From the NCBI RefSeq assembly GCF_003732545.1, contig NZ_AYKF01000072.1, forward strand, positions 1-52,687: 52,687 nt of DNA. Direction: 5' to 3'. Shown in pieces: positions 7,493-16,606 of this stretch; positions within the stretch are counted from its first letter, which is position 1, and each line of letters starts with the position of its first letter. A program made the translations under genes and the position numbers. The DNA is from Salinisphaera orenii subsp. halophila YIM 95161. Lineage in GTDB: Bacteria > Pseudomonadota > Gammaproteobacteria > Nevskiales > Salinisphaeraceae. The notes under the pieces were generated by a model. It saw only the letters and a program-made list of their open reading frames with translations. It was not told the origin of the DNA and made no database searches.

Positions 7493-8813
7493 AGTAGCGA
7501 TCCAGCCAGCCGTTGAGATCGCGCCACATGCGTTCGAGCTCGGCATCGCCGGGCGGCTTGCGCGCGTGATCGAGCTCGACGGTGATGACCGGAATGCTGT
7601 TCATACGGGCGCCGAAGTTGCCGAGCGAGCCCGGATACACACCCAGCTGGTTGAGATCGAGCTGGCCGAGTTTGCGTGGCGCGGGAAAATCGCCGTCATA
7701 GTCGAGTACCCCGTACGGCGCATGCAGCGAGATGATCACGTCCGGGCGGAACGAGCGGATCTGCTCGACCAGCCACTCGTTCTCGGGCTCGCCGCCCGGA
7801 TCCTCGCCGGGATAACGCCGTTTCTCGAACCCCACGCGACGCCAGTAGGCGCGTGATTTCTCGCTCCAGTCCGGGGTCGGCAGGTTTCGATTGAGGTCGA
7901 CGCCGTTGGCATTGAGACGCGTGGCCGGCTCGTGAAAGACGCCATCCGGATTGAGCGTCGGTGCGACGCGCCAGTCGTAACGGGTGCCCTCTTCCGCCAT
8001 CAGCTCCATCCAGCCGAACACCGTACCGATCGAACTGGGCTCGTCGCCGTGCGTGGCACTGATGAGCAGGACCCGACCGGCAGCCGGCCCCGAGCTGGCT
8101 GCGATCTCGCGCATGATCAGCGGACGGCCCTCGACCGAGCGACCACCAGTGTCACGATAGGCATCGCTCATGCATTCGGGCGACGATACGCCGACCACCC
8201 GCGCCTCAAGCTGCTTGCACCAATCCACGACCGCCTGGCTGCGCGGCCGCGGCGACAGCCGGGCGGTCTCCACCAGGCCGAGGGCGCCCTCGCGCGAGAG
8301 TGCGTTCACGAGATCGCCACTGCCTTGCCGGCCGCCGTCGCTGGATGTCGCCTCATCGTTCCCGTCGGCCGGGTCCGCCGGAATGATCCTTGGGGCCCCG
8401 CCCTCGCCCGACTCGGCGACGCGCCGATCACTCGTCTCATCTGAGTCATCGCCGCCGTCGCGCGCCGATTCGGCCCGGCCATCCCCTGTCGGGGCGCCTG
8501 CCGTCCCGGCCGAGGCCGGCGCCTCGACGATCCGCGTGTCCGCGGATTCCACCGCGGGCGCGTCACGCTCGGCGTCGGCGGACGACGCCGCCCCGCCGGT
8601 CTGCTCCGAGGCCGGAGTCCGCTGCGCATCGGCAACCCGGTCATCCCCGGCATCACCGCCCGACGGCGTCGACCAGCGCTCGGTCAGCATCACCGCGAAC
8701 GCAGCGACAAGCACCAGGCTCGCGAGCCAGCCGAGCGCGAGCAGGCCCGGCCGTCGTCCCATGCCATGCATGCTCTTGATCTCGTTCCCCGTACGAAACC
8801 ACCGCTTTCCCAT
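7434..8813 (-). CDS. M14-family zinc carboxypeptidase/murein peptide amidase-like protein, membrane-anchored
   Basis: Predicted metallopeptidase, perhaps acting on murein peptides like MpaA. It is 459 residues long. One membrane segment (about 22-43) is followed by a long acidic, low-complexity linker (about 48-165) and then the catalytic domain, so the enzyme should face the periplasm. Metal and catalytic residues are visible: H255 and E258 in ISATHGDEPSS, H364 in ISLHAPYGV, and the general base E413 in VITVELDHAR. The substrate-site motif NANGVDLNRNLP stands at 301-312. It follows the LOG-family gene by 18 bases on the same strand, so the two are probably cotranscribed. Starts at Met15 or Met18 are also possible. 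The substrate is inferred, not shown. Confidence 0.72.
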   Translation of the reverse strand: MGKRWFRTGNEIKSMHGMGRRPGLLALGWLASLVLVAAFAVMLTERWSTPSGGDAGDDRVADAQRTPASEQTGGAASSADAERDAPAVESADTRIVEAPASAGTAGAPTGDGRAESARDGGDDSDETSDRRVAESGEGGAPRIIPADPADGNDEATSSDGGRQGSGDLVNALSREGALGLVETARLSPRPRSQAVVDWCKQLEARVVGVSSPECMSDAYRDTGGRSVEGRPLIMREIAASSGPAAGRVLLISATHGDEPSSIGTVFGWMELMAEEGTRYDWRVAPTLNPDGVFHEPATRLNANGVDLNRNLPTPDWSEKSRAYWRRVGFEKRRYPGEDPGGEPENEWLVEQIRSFRPDVIISLHAPYGVLDYDGDFPAPRKLGQLDLNQLGVYPGSLGNFGARMNSIPVITVELDHARKPPGDAELERMWRDLNGWLDRYFSSVRQARADNAADSNDAG

Positions 8814-8831
8814 GTCGCCCCTGTCGTATCT

Positions 8832-9572
8832 CTAGCCGTGGCGTTGCTGCGCCCGGGCCGTGCTCTCGTCAAGCGCATCGGTCAGGAACCGGTACGCCTC
8901 GTCGACCGTGTCCGCGCAATAGAACAGGTCCAGATCTGTATCGGCAATCAGACCGAGTTCCACAAACACGTCGAAATTGATCAGGCGCTGCCAGAAGTCG
9001 CGACCGTAGAGCACCACCGGGATCCGAGGCTGTTTGCCGGTCTGGATGAGCGTGAGCATTTCGAACAGCTCGTCCATGGTGCCGAAACCGCCGGGAAAGA
9101 TGATCAGCCCCTTGGCGATGTTCATGAACCAGAACTTGCGCATGAAGAAATACTTGAACTCGAAGTTCAGCTGGTCGCTGACATAGGGGTTCGCCCCCTG
9201 TTCGTGCGGCAGTTCAATGTTGTAGCCCATCGACAGGTCGCGATCGACATCCGCCGCGCCACGATTGGCGGCCTCCATGATGCCGGGCCCGCCGCCCGTG
9301 CAGATGTAGTAGTGGTCGCACGGGGCGTGGGTGTCCTTGGTCCAGCGCGCCATGCGCGCGGCAAGGGACCGCGCCTCGCTGTAGAAATCGACCGACTCGG
9401 CCACCGGGTCCTTGTCGTGCGGGCGCAGACGCGCCGACCCCCAGAAGATCAGCGCCCGGTTGACCTCGAGCTTCGCCAGCCGGGTCCGGGGTTCGAGATA
9501 TTCCGAGAGCACGCGTATCGGGCGTGCCTCGTCGCTGAGCATGAACTCGGCATCGTTGTAGGCCTTGGTCAT
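8832..9572 (-). CDS. LOG-family nucleoside-5'-monophosphate phosphoribohydrolase (TIGR00730 type)
   Basis: Cytoplasmic Rossmann-fold enzyme of the LOG family, which splits AMP-type nucleotides or cytokinin nucleotides into base and ribose 5-phosphate. At 246 residues it belongs to the longer branch. Signature motifs are GGGPGIME (93-100) and PGGFGTMDE (160-168), which carries the catalytic Glu, preceded by the strand LIFWGSARL (41-49). The next gene on the same strand, the M14 peptidase, starts 18 bases after its stop. It diverges from clpB across 199 bases. The natural substrate in bacteria of this branch is mostly unknown. Confidence 0.85.
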   Translation of the reverse strand: MTKAYNDAEFMLSDEARPIRVLSEYLEPRTRLAKLEVNRALIFWGSARLRPHDKDPVAESVDFYSEARSLAARMARWTKDTHAPCDHYYICTGGGPGIMEAANRGAADVDRDLSMGYNIELPHEQGANPYVSDQLNFEFKYFFMRKFWFMNIAKGLIIFPGGFGTMDELFEMLTLIQTGKQPRIPVVLYGRDFWQRLINFDVFVELGLIADTDLDLFYCADTVDEAYRFLTDALDESTARAQQRHG

Positions 9573-9683
9573 CGAAGCCCCTGGAATCGAAAAGATGGAG
9601 TGTCGAAAGCGTCGCTCGCGCGAGTATATCAGCGCGTTCAGAGGCCTCGGGGCGCGTCGCGTATTGTATGTTTCAAACAGTGG

Positions 9684-9710
9684 TTGAAATGTCGCCCGGC
9701 GGACCTATTC
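9684..9710 (+). promoter_or_regulatory. Possible sigma-32 (heat-shock) promoter of clpB
   Basis: TTGAAA (9684-9689), a 13-base spacer and ACCTATTC (9703-9710) stand 61 bases before the clpB start. The -35 fits the heat-shock sigma factor consensus well, but the -10 fits only partly (consensus CCCCATNT). The spacing equals that of the better lon promoter in this window. TTTCAA/TTGAAA also form a small inverted repeat at 9671-9689. Confidence 0.45.
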
Positions 9711-9771
9711 ATCAGGTCAAGCGATACGCGGCACGAAAGGACAGGCCGCGACCGAACAGGAGAGATCCAGA

Positions 9772-12363
9772 ATGCGAATGGACAAGCTGACCAGCAAACT
9801 GCAGTCGGCGCTCGGCGAGGCCCAGAGCCTGGCGGTGGGCCGCGACCACAACGAAATACAGCCACAGCATCTGCTGACGGCCCTGCTCGACGCCGAGGGC
9901 GGCACCGTGCGGCCGCTGCTCGACGGCGCCGGGCTCGACGTACGGGCGATCCGCAATCAGTTGCTCAAGAGCCTCGACGATCTGCCGACCGTGGCGGATG
10001 CCAGCGGCGACGTCAGCCCCGGCCAGGCGCTGATGCGGGTGCTGAACCTGGCCGACAAGTTCGCCCAGAAGCGCGGCGATGCCTTCATCTCGAGCGAACT
10101 GGTGGTTCTGGCCATGCTCGAGGACAAGTCGGATACCGGCCGGATCCTCAAGAACGCCGGCGCGACCCGCGACGCCCTCGATGCCCAGATCGAGACCATG
10201 CGCGGCGGCGAGAACGTCAACGACGCCAACGCCGAGGAACAGCGCGGCGCGCTCGACAAGTACACCACCGATCTCACCGAGCGCGCCGAGCAGGGCAAGC
10301 TCGACCCGGTGATCGGGCGCGACGAGGAGATTCGCCGCGTCATTCAAGTGCTCTCGCGCCGGACCAAGAACAACCCCACCCTGGTCGGCGAACCCGGCGT
10401 GGGCAAGACCGCGATCGTGGAAGGCCTGGCCCAGCGCATCGTCAACGGCGAGGTGCCCGAGTCGCTGCGCGACAAGCGGGTGCTGGTACTCGACCTGGCC
10501 GCCATGATCGCGGGCGCCAAATACCGCGGCGAGTTCGAGGACCGCCTGAAGGGCGTGCTCTCGGATCTGGCCAAACAGGAAGGCCGCATCATCCTGTTCA
10601 TCGACGAGATCCACACGCTGGTCGGCGCCGGCAAGGCCGAGGGCGCGATGGACGCGGGCAACATGCTCAAGCCGGCGCTCGCCCGCGGCGAACTGCACTG
10701 CATCGGGGCAACCACGCTCAACGAGTATCGCGAGAACATCGAGAAGGATGCCGCGCTCGAGCGCCGCTTCCAGAAGGTCATGGTCGACGAGCCGGACCTG
10801 GAGGACACGATCGCGATCCTGCGCGGGCTCAAGGAACGCTATGAAGTCCACCACGGCGTGGATATCACCGACGGCGCGATCATCGCCGCGGCCAAGCTCT
10901 CGCAGCGCTACATCACCGACCGCAAGCTGCCGGACAAGGCGATCGACCTGATCGACGAGGCCGCCTCCAAGATCCGGATCGAGATCGACTCCAAGCCGGA
11001 GGAACTCGATCGACTCGACCGGCGGCTGATCCAACTCAAGATCGAGAAACAGGCGCTGTCGAAGGAGTCGGACGACGGATCAAGGGCGCGGCTGGAGAAA
11101 CTCGACGAGGAGATCGCCGATCTGGAACGCGAATACTCCGACCTCGAGGAAATCTGGAAGGCCGAGAAGGCCAGCGTCGCCGGGGCCGCGAACAAGCGCG
11201 AGGAACTTGACCAAGCCAAGCGCGATCTGGAAGCCGCGCAGCGCGCCGGCGACTACGAGCGTATGGCCGAACTGCAGTACGGCAAGATCCCGCAGATCCA
11301 ACGCGAACTCGAGGAAGCCCAGGCCGCCGAAGAAAAGCCGACCGACCACAAGTTGCTACGCAACAACGTCACCGACGAGGAAGTCGCCGAGATCGTGTCT
11401 CGCTGGACCGGCATTCCGGTCAATCGCATGCTCGAGGCCGAGCGCGACAAGCTGCTGCGCATGGAGGATTCGCTGCACGAACGCGTGATCGGTCAGAACC
11501 AGGCCGTGACCGCCGTTTCGGACGCGATCCGGCGCTCGCGGTCCGGTCTGTCCGACCCGAATCGGCCGATCGGCTCGTTTCTGTTCCTCGGCCCGACCGG
11601 CGTGGGCAAGACCGAGTTGTGCAAGGCGATCGCGAACTTCCTGTTCGACACCGAGTCCGCGATGGTGCGCATCGACATGTCCGAGTTCATGGAGAAACAC
11701 TCCGTGGCCCGGTTGATCGGCGCCCCGCCAGGCTATGTCGGCTACGAACAGGGTGGCTATCTGACCGAGGCGGTGCGGCGCAAGCCCTACTCGGTGATCC
11801 TGCTCGACGAGGTCGAAAAGGCCCATCACGACGTGTTCAACGTACTGCTGCAGGTGCTCGACGACGGCCGCCTGACCGATGGTCAGGGGCGCACGGTGGA
11901 CTTCCGCAACACCGTTATCGTGATGACATCGAATCTGGGCAGTCAGCTCATCCAGGAACTGTCCGATTCGGGCTACGAGACGATGAGGGAATCGGTGATG
12001 GAGGTCGTCGCGCAGCATTTCCGGCCCGAGTTCATCAATCGCATCGACGAGTCGGTCGTGTTCCATCCGCTGGAGCAGAACGAGATCCGCAAGATCGCGC
12101 GCATCCAGATGCGTGAACTCGAAGCCCGGCTGGCCGAGCGGGAACTCACGCTGGATATCAGCGATGCGGCCCTGGACCGGCTCGCCGAGGCCGGCTTCGA
12201 CCCGGTCTACGGCGCCCGCCCGCTCAAGCGCTCGATCCAGACGCTGGTGGAGAATCCGCTGGCCCGACGGATCCTCGCGGGCGATTTCGTGGCCGGCGAC
12301 ACCGTGCACGTGGATCTCGGCGACGGGGACGCGCAGGGCCTGGCCTTCGACAAGGCGGCCTGA
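9772..12363 (+). CDS. clpB: ATP-dependent chaperone ClpB (disaggregase)
   Basis: Hexameric AAA+ disaggregase that pulls proteins out of aggregates with DnaK. The 863 residues match the usual ClpB length. In order they give an N domain (1-145), NBD1 with Walker A GEPGVGKT (206-213) and Walker [10 protein letters not shown], the coiled-coil middle domain (about 400-525, rich in Glu/Lys/Arg, e.g. [16 protein letters not shown]), and NBD2 with Walker A GPTGVGKT (607-614) and [11 protein letters not shown]. There is no ClpP-docking IGF loop that I can see, as expected for ClpB rather than ClpA. AGGAG precedes the ATG by about 10 bases, and a second ATG two codons later is possible. It is monocistronic, with its own terminator. 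Confidence 0.97.
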   Translation: MRMDKLTSKLQSALGEAQSLAVGRDHNEIQPQHLLTALLDAEGGTVRPLLDGAGLDVRAIRNQLLKSLDDLPTVADASGDVSPGQALMRVLNLADKFAQKRGDAFISSELVVLAMLEDKSDTGRILKNAGATRDALDAQIETMRGGENVNDANAEEQRGALDKYTTDLTERAEQGKLDPVIGRDEEIRRVIQVLSRRTKNNPTLVGEPGVGKTAIVEGLAQRIVNGEVPESLRDKRVLVLDLAAMIAGAKYRGEFEDRLKGVLSDLAKQEGRIILFIDEIHTLVGAGKAEGAMDAGNMLKPALARGELHCIGATTLNEYRENIEKDAALERRFQKVMVDEPDLEDTIAILRGLKERYEVHHGVDITDGAIIAAAKLSQRYITDRKLPDKAIDLIDEAASKIRIEIDSKPEELDRLDRRLIQLKIEKQALSKESDDGSRARLEKLDEEIADLEREYSDLEEIWKAEKASVAGAANKREELDQAKRDLEAAQRAGDYERMAELQYGKIPQIQRELEEAQAAEEKPTDHKLLRNNVTDEEVAEIVSRWTGIPVNRMLEAERDKLLRMEDSLHERVIGQNQAVTAVSDAIRRSRSGLSDPNRPIGSFLFLGPTGVGKTELCKAIANFLFDTESAMVRIDMSEFMEKHSVARLIGAPPGYVGYEQGGYLTEAVRRKPYSVILLDEVEKAHHDVFNVLLQVLDDGRLTDGQGRTVDFRNTVIVMTSNLGSQLIQELSDSGYETMRESVMEVVAQHFRPEFINRIDESVVFHPLEQNEIRKIARIQMRELEARLAERELTLDISDAALDRLAEAGFDPVYGARPLKRSIQTLVENPLARRILAGDFVAGDTVHVDLGDGDAQGLAFDKAA

Positions 12364-12776
12364 GCGCGTCGCCGAACGGCGCTGTCCGAGTCGTCACGCC
12401 CGCGGCACCCGCCGCGGGCTTTTTCGTGCGCACCGGCGCCACCTGACGCGCGGCGTTTCGACCGTTGCCATCACGGCGTCGGCCTCGAGCCGCGCGCTCA
12501 CCCGAGACGCCGGGAGTGTCTCAGCCGACACCGGCGGCCAACAGGCCGCGGCGTCGACGTCGCTCGATCGGCTCTGCCGACACGGTGGCGACGGCGAGCG
12601 CGCCGCGAGGGCGCGTCGTAATGACGCGCCCCTCCCCGGCGGCCGCGGGCTGACAGTCGCGCCGCGGATCGGCCCGGGCGCAGCGCCGCCCGCCGTTTTT
12701 CGCTACATTCGCCGAAGCCAGACAACGATCGTCCGCGTCTGCGTCGTCGCAGCCGCTCAACAGGAGGGAAAACGCC
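12364..12776. other. Intergenic region after clpB
   Basis: This 413-base stretch holds the clpB terminator at its left end and AGGAGGG (12763-12769) for the next gene at its right end. Open frames within it are Arg/Ala/Pro-rich with no recognisable motif. I see no convincing -35/-10 pair. Confidence 0.55.
12398..12424 (+). terminator. clpB terminator
   Basis: GCCCGCGGC (12398-12406) and GCCGCGGGC (12411-12419) form a perfect 9-bp stem with loop ACCC, followed by TTTTT. It lies 35 bases after the clpB stop. Confidence 0.92.
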
Positions 12777-13256
12777 GTGACTCGCTTCAACTACGGTCGC
12801 CGCAGAATCGTCCGGGCCGGGTTCGGCCTGGCGCTGGCCGGGGCGCTGCCACTCACCGGCTTCGCCCGCGCGGCCGATGACGCGCCCGAAATCCGCGTCT
12901 ACAAGGATCCGGACTGCGGCTGCTGCAGCGCCTGGATCGATCATCTGAACGCCAGCGGTTTCGCGGCGACCGGCGAGAACCGGTCCGACATGGCCGCTAT
13001 CAAGGCACGCTTCGGCGTACCGCCGACGTTGCGCGCCTGCCACACCGCGGTCGTCGACGAATACGTCGTCGAGGGCCACGTGCCCGCCGCCGACATACGC
13101 CGCCTGCTCGCCGAGCGACCGCGCGCACGCGGTCTGGCCGTACCCGGCATGCCACTCGGCTCGCCGGGCATGGAGGCCGGCGGTCGACGCGAGGCCTTCA
13201 GAACCTGGCTGCTCGGCGCCGATGGCGCGACCGTATTCGAGGAGCATCCCGCCTAG
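12777..13256 (+). CDS. DUF411 protein, Tat-exported, probable copper-binding
   Basis: Periplasmic protein of the DUF411 family, often found near copper- and metal-resistance genes. The GTG start at 12777 is fixed by a strong AGGAGGG seven bases upstream. The 159 residues begin with a twin-arginine type signal (YGRRRIVRAGFGLALAG) ending near AAD. The mature part has the family's DPDCGCCSAW (Cys47, Cys49, Cys50), the second site TLRACHT (Cys88, His89) and the conserved tail GLAVPGMPLGSPGME. The Cys and His residues could bind copper or another soft metal; this is a family-based inference. No other metal gene is adjacent, and the gene is isolated between clpB and a convergent aldo/keto reductase. 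Confidence 0.83.
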   Translation: MTRFNYGRRRIVRAGFGLALAGALPLTGFARAADDAPEIRVYKDPDCGCCSAWIDHLNASGFAATGENRSDMAAIKARFGVPPTLRACHTAVVDEYVVEGHVPAADIRRLLAERPRARGLAVPGMPLGSPGMEAGGRREAFRTWLLGADGATVFEEHPA

Positions 13257-13337
13257 CCGACGCCTGAATCGTCCGCCCCGACCGGCCCGCCCGATGCCCA
13301 GCCGCGCCGCTGGCATGCGCGGGACGCCGGGCGTCGA

Positions 13338-14300
13338 CTAGAGATCCCGGATCGTATCGCGCATGCGCTTGCGCATCGCGGCATCCGGCAGCGCGCCGTA
13401 GCCGGCGTGCATGTTGTCGACCAGATGCTCCGGATCGCTGGTTGCCGGAATCACCGCCGTGACTGCCTCGTTCGCCAGCACGTATTTGAGCGCGAACTGG
13501 GCCCAGGAATTGCAATCGAACTCGCGTGCATAAGCGGGCAGCTCCTGATCGCCGACCCGACCGAAGATCGCGCCGTCATTGAAGGCACGGTTAACCAGCA
13601 CGGCGATGCCGCGATCGGCGGCCAGCGGCAACAGCCGCTCCTCGGCCTCGGGCGTCATGATCGAATAGTTGAACTGGACAAAGTCCATGTCCTTGCTCGA
13701 CATCTGGTGCTCGAGTTCATCGAACGCGCTGGTCAGGTAATGGGTGAGGCCGATGTAGCGCACCCGACCCTCGTCCTTGAGCTGCTTGAGCGTTTTCCAC
13801 TGACTCTCGAGGCCGATGAAGTTGTGGATCTGGAGCAGATCGATCGGTTCGCCGAGCTTGTCGATCGACGCCCGGAACTGGTCCAGCGTCTGCTCGCGGC
13901 TATCCTTGCGCACCTTGGTGGCCATGAACAGCTCGTCGCGCACGCCAGTCTCGCGCGCTACCTCGCCGATGTGGGTCTCGGCCCGGCCGTACGACGGCGA
14001 CGTGTCCACGAGCGTGCCGCCCATGGCCACGAACTGCTTCATCACCGTGCGCAGCGCCTCGGCGTTGTCGGAGGTCATCCGCTCGTAGGAGCCGGACGAG
14101 CCCATGCCCACGACCGGCACCTGCTCGCCGGTCGCAGGAATGGCGCGCTGGCGCATGCGCTGCTCGGCGTTGTCATCGCCCGCACCGGCGGCCAGCGATA
14201 GCTGCCAGGGCGCCAGCGCCAGGCCGGCGCCGGCGGCGCCGGCCTGCAGCACGCGGCGGCGCGTGACATATCGGTCCGCAGTCGTTTGGTTGTCCGTCAT
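13338..14300 (-). CDS. Aldo/keto reductase with Tat signal
   Basis: NADPH-dependent carbonyl reductase fold, predicted to be exported folded with its cofactor. I place the start at 14300, where GGAGGGAC lies just upstream; this gives 320 residues beginning with a Tat signal (TRRRVLQAGAAGAG, residues 13-26). Catalytic features are LVDTSPSYGRAETHIGEV (Asp and Tyr), FMATKVRKDS (Lys) and LLQIHNFIG (His). A frame open to 14348 adds 16 codons without a ribosome site. The gene lies 28 bases after a transporter-like gene on the same strand, so they may share a transcript. The physiological substrate is unknown. Confidence 0.82.
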   Translation of the reverse strand: MTDNQTTADRYVTRRRVLQAGAAGAGLALAPWQLSLAAGAGDDNAEQRMRQRAIPATGEQVPVVGMGSSGSYERMTSDNAEALRTVMKQFVAMGGTLVDTSPSYGRAETHIGEVARETGVRDELFMATKVRKDSREQTLDQFRASIDKLGEPIDLLQIHNFIGLESQWKTLKQLKDEGRVRYIGLTHYLTSAFDELEHQMSSKDMDFVQFNYSIMTPEAEERLLPLAADRGIAVLVNRAFNDGAIFGRVGDQELPAYAREFDCNSWAQFALKYVLANEAVTAVIPATSDPEHLVDNMHAGYGALPDAAMRKRMRDTIRDL

Positions 14301-14328
14301 GGTGTCGTCCCTCCGCAGGGTGTTGGCT

Positions 14329-15606
14329 TCAGTCCGCCGTGTTCTCACCCAGCCCGTCCTCGCGGCGCCGGCGGGCGCGGCCGAGTGCGAGTCCGAGCAC
14401 GGCCCAGAGCCCGGCCAGCGGCACGGCCGTGAAGGCCAGTGCGGACAGTCCGAGCCCGATCGCCGAGAGGCCGGTGAACAGCCAGCCGGACGCCGCGTCG
14501 CCGCCGCGATAGACCACTGTGTCGATGAAGTTCTTGGCCTTGTACTTGTCCTCGGGGCTGACCACGGAGAACAGCATCTCGCGCGCCGGCTTGGTGATCG
14601 CGTAGTTGCCCGCGCGCCGCACCACCTGAAACACGACGAGCACCGCCAGTGTCGGCGCGAGCCCCAGCATGCCGAAACCCGCGGCCACGGCCAGCGGAAT
14701 CAGCGCGAGCGCCACCGGCAGGCCCAGCCAGGCGACCAGGCGCGCGGTGGCGAAGAACTGCAGCCCGAGTGTGAGCGCGTTGGTGATCAGATCCATCACC
14801 GCGAACACCTGGGTGCGCTGACCGCTGTCGGCGAAGGCGTCCTCCACGATTCGCGCCTGCTCGAAATAAAGGAACGTGGACAGCGTCGAATACAGGACGA
14901 TGAAGCCGCAGATGCCCAGGAGATACGGCGACCGCGCGACGTGGGTCGCTCCCGCCCAGACGCTCTCGCGCACGCGATCGGCACGGGCGCGCACGCCGCC
15001 GGTTCCGGCCCAGTGCATGATCACCAGCGCACAGACCACGGCCGCGCCCAGCAGCACCGCCGAAAGCGGCAGCAGGTTGGTCGGGCCGACGCGCTCGGCC
15101 AGCACCGCGGTCAGCCCCGGCCCGACGATCGCCCCGAGGCTGCCGCCGGCGGCGATCAGGCCGAACAGCCGCAGGGCCTGCGTCTGCGAGAACACGTCGT
15201 TCATCACGCTCCAGAACAGCGAGATGACGAACAGATTGAACACGCTGACCCAGATGAAGAACGCCCGCGCGGTCCACTCCGGCGCCACGCCGGCCCGCAG
15301 CAGCGCGAAGAAGACCAGTAGATTGACGATGAAGAAGCCGTAGCTCGCGATCACCAGCCCCCGGCGCGAGAAACGTCCGACCGCCCAGCCGAAGGCCGGC
15401 ACCACCGCCAGCATGAGCACGAAGGTGCCGGTGAAGACCCACGCCAGCGCGTCCACGCCGCCCTGAATCCCCATTTCATCGCGCACCGGTCGCAACACGT
15501 AATAGCCGGACAGCAGAAAGAAGAAATACGCGAACGACCAGACTACGGGCGTGAGCTCGCCCGGCTCCAGTTTCAGCGCCGTCGCCATGCGTCCCGCTAC
15601 CGCCAT
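14329..15606 (-). CDS. Major-facilitator-like transporter, resembles Npt/TLC nucleotide transporters
   Basis: Inner-membrane transporter of 425 residues with about 12 hydrophobic segments. The N-terminal sequence SGYYVLRPVRDEMGIQGG recalls a bacterial branch often labelled Npt1/Npt2 or TLC nucleotide transporters, though the protein may simply be an MFS carrier. Conserved polar stretches include VFSQTQALRLFGLIAAGGSL and GNYAITKPAREMLFSVV. The C-terminus is basic (GRARRRREDGLGEN). It precedes the Tat-exported aldo/keto reductase by 28 bases on the same strand and diverges from another aldo/keto reductase. The substrate cannot be read from the sequence. Confidence 0.65.
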   Translation of the reverse strand: MAVAGRMATALKLEPGELTPVVWSFAYFFFLLSGYYVLRPVRDEMGIQGGVDALAWVFTGTFVLMLAVVPAFGWAVGRFSRRGLVIASYGFFIVNLLVFFALLRAGVAPEWTARAFFIWVSVFNLFVISLFWSVMNDVFSQTQALRLFGLIAAGGSLGAIVGPGLTAVLAERVGPTNLLPLSAVLLGAAVVCALVIMHWAGTGGVRARADRVRESVWAGATHVARSPYLLGICGFIVLYSTLSTFLYFEQARIVEDAFADSGQRTQVFAVMDLITNALTLGLQFFATARLVAWLGLPVALALIPLAVAAGFGMLGLAPTLAVLVVFQVVRRAGNYAITKPAREMLFSVVSPEDKYKAKNFIDTVVYRGGDAASGWLFTGLSAIGLGLSALAFTAVPLAGLWAVLGLALGRARRRREDGLGENTAD

Positions 15607-15714
15607 GGTGTCTCCGTGTCGACGGTCATCCGGACCGCATCGACGAATCGTTGAATCGTTGAATCGCCAGTAACAGACCTTACCTAAAACACCGTGTCCT
15701 CACAGGAGCAGACG

Positions 15715-16545
15715 ATGCAGTACGTCAACGCCAACGGCGCGACGATTCCGGCGCTCGGTTTCGACACCTTCGAACTCGCCCCGGCCGACGCCGAAGCGAT
15801 GGTCGCGCACGCACTCGGGGCCGGTTATCGCCATATCGACACCGCCCAGATGTACAACAACGAGGAAGCGGTCGGCCGCGGTCTCAAGGCCGGCGGCGTC
15901 GAACGCGGCGACCTCTTCCTGACCACCAAGGTCTGGACCGATCGCTTCAACGACGGCGACCTGCAGGCCTCGGTGCGCGAAAGCCTGGCCCGACTCGACA
16001 CCGATTACGTCGACCTGCTGCTGCTGCACTGGCCCAATCCGGACGTCGCGCTCGACGAGACCATCGCCGCGCTCAACGACGTCCGCGCCCAGGGTCTGGC
16101 CCGGCACATCGGCGTGAGCAACTTCACCACGCCGCTGATCGACGCGGCCGTGACCCATTCGAGCGCGCCGCTGGTCACCGATCAGGTCGAGTACCATCCC
16201 TTTCTCGATCAGCGCCCGGTGCTGGACCGGCTGGCCCACCACGGCATGGCACTGACCGCCTATTGCCCGCTGGCGCAGGGCCGCGTCTTCCGCGAGCCGA
16301 CGCTGGAGCGGATCGGTCGGGCGCACGGCAAGAACGGCGGCCAAGTCGCCCTGCGCTGGCTGCTCCAGCACGATGACGTCGTCGCGATCCCACGCTCAAC
16401 CCGGCCGGCGCATATCGAGAACAACTTCGAGGTCTTCGACTTCGAGCTCACCGAAGAGCAGATGCGCGAGATCGCCGGCCTGCACACCGCCGATGGCCGC
16501 ATCATCGATCCCTCGTTCGCCCCGGACTGGGACACCGCGGCCTGA
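15715..16545 (+). CDS. Aldo/keto reductase, 2,5-diketo-D-gluconate reductase type
   Basis: Soluble NADPH-dependent reductase of the DkgB-like branch, acting on small aldehydes such as methylglyoxal or on keto sugars. The ATG at 15715 follows AGGAG (15704-15708); a GTG seven codons earlier overlaps that site and is less likely. The 276 residues carry the full catalytic tetrad: Asp42 and Tyr47 in HIDTAQMYNNEEAVG, Lys72 in TTKVW and His105 in LLLHWPNP. IPRSTRPAHIENN is the usual cofactor-phosphate loop. It diverges from the transporter gene and converges with the amino-acid dehydrogenase gene. A weak promoter may lie at 15659-15686 (TTGAAT, 16 bases, TACCTA). Confidence 0.85.
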   Translation: MQYVNANGATIPALGFDTFELAPADAEAMVAHALGAGYRHIDTAQMYNNEEAVGRGLKAGGVERGDLFLTTKVWTDRFNDGDLQASVRESLARLDTDYVDLLLLHWPNPDVALDETIAALNDVRAQGLARHIGVSNFTTPLIDAAVTHSSAPLVTDQVEYHPFLDQRPVLDRLAHHGMALTAYCPLAQGRVFREPTLERIGRAHGKNGGQVALRWLLQHDDVVAIPRSTRPAHIENNFEVFDFELTEEQMREIAGLHTADGRIIDPSFAPDWDTAA

Positions 16546-16562
16546 AGGCCGCGTTCGGCGCC

Positions 16563-16590
16563 CGCCCCGGGGGCGTGTCACCCCGGGGCG
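16563..16590. terminator. Hairpin between convergent genes
   Basis: CGCCCCGGGG (16563-16572) and CCCCGGGGCG (16581-16590) make a perfect 10-bp GC stem with an 8-base loop between the convergent ends of the aldo/keto reductase and dehydrogenase genes. There is no T-run on either side, so termination is likely but not certain. Confidence 0.4.
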
Positions 16591-16606
16591 GCGGATCCGT
16601 GGACAT

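Noticed and set aside
8766-10844. 692-codon + strand frame across the LOG-family gene and the start of clpB
   Set aside because: It crosses two conserved genes on both strands and turns into Arg-rich noise over clpB.
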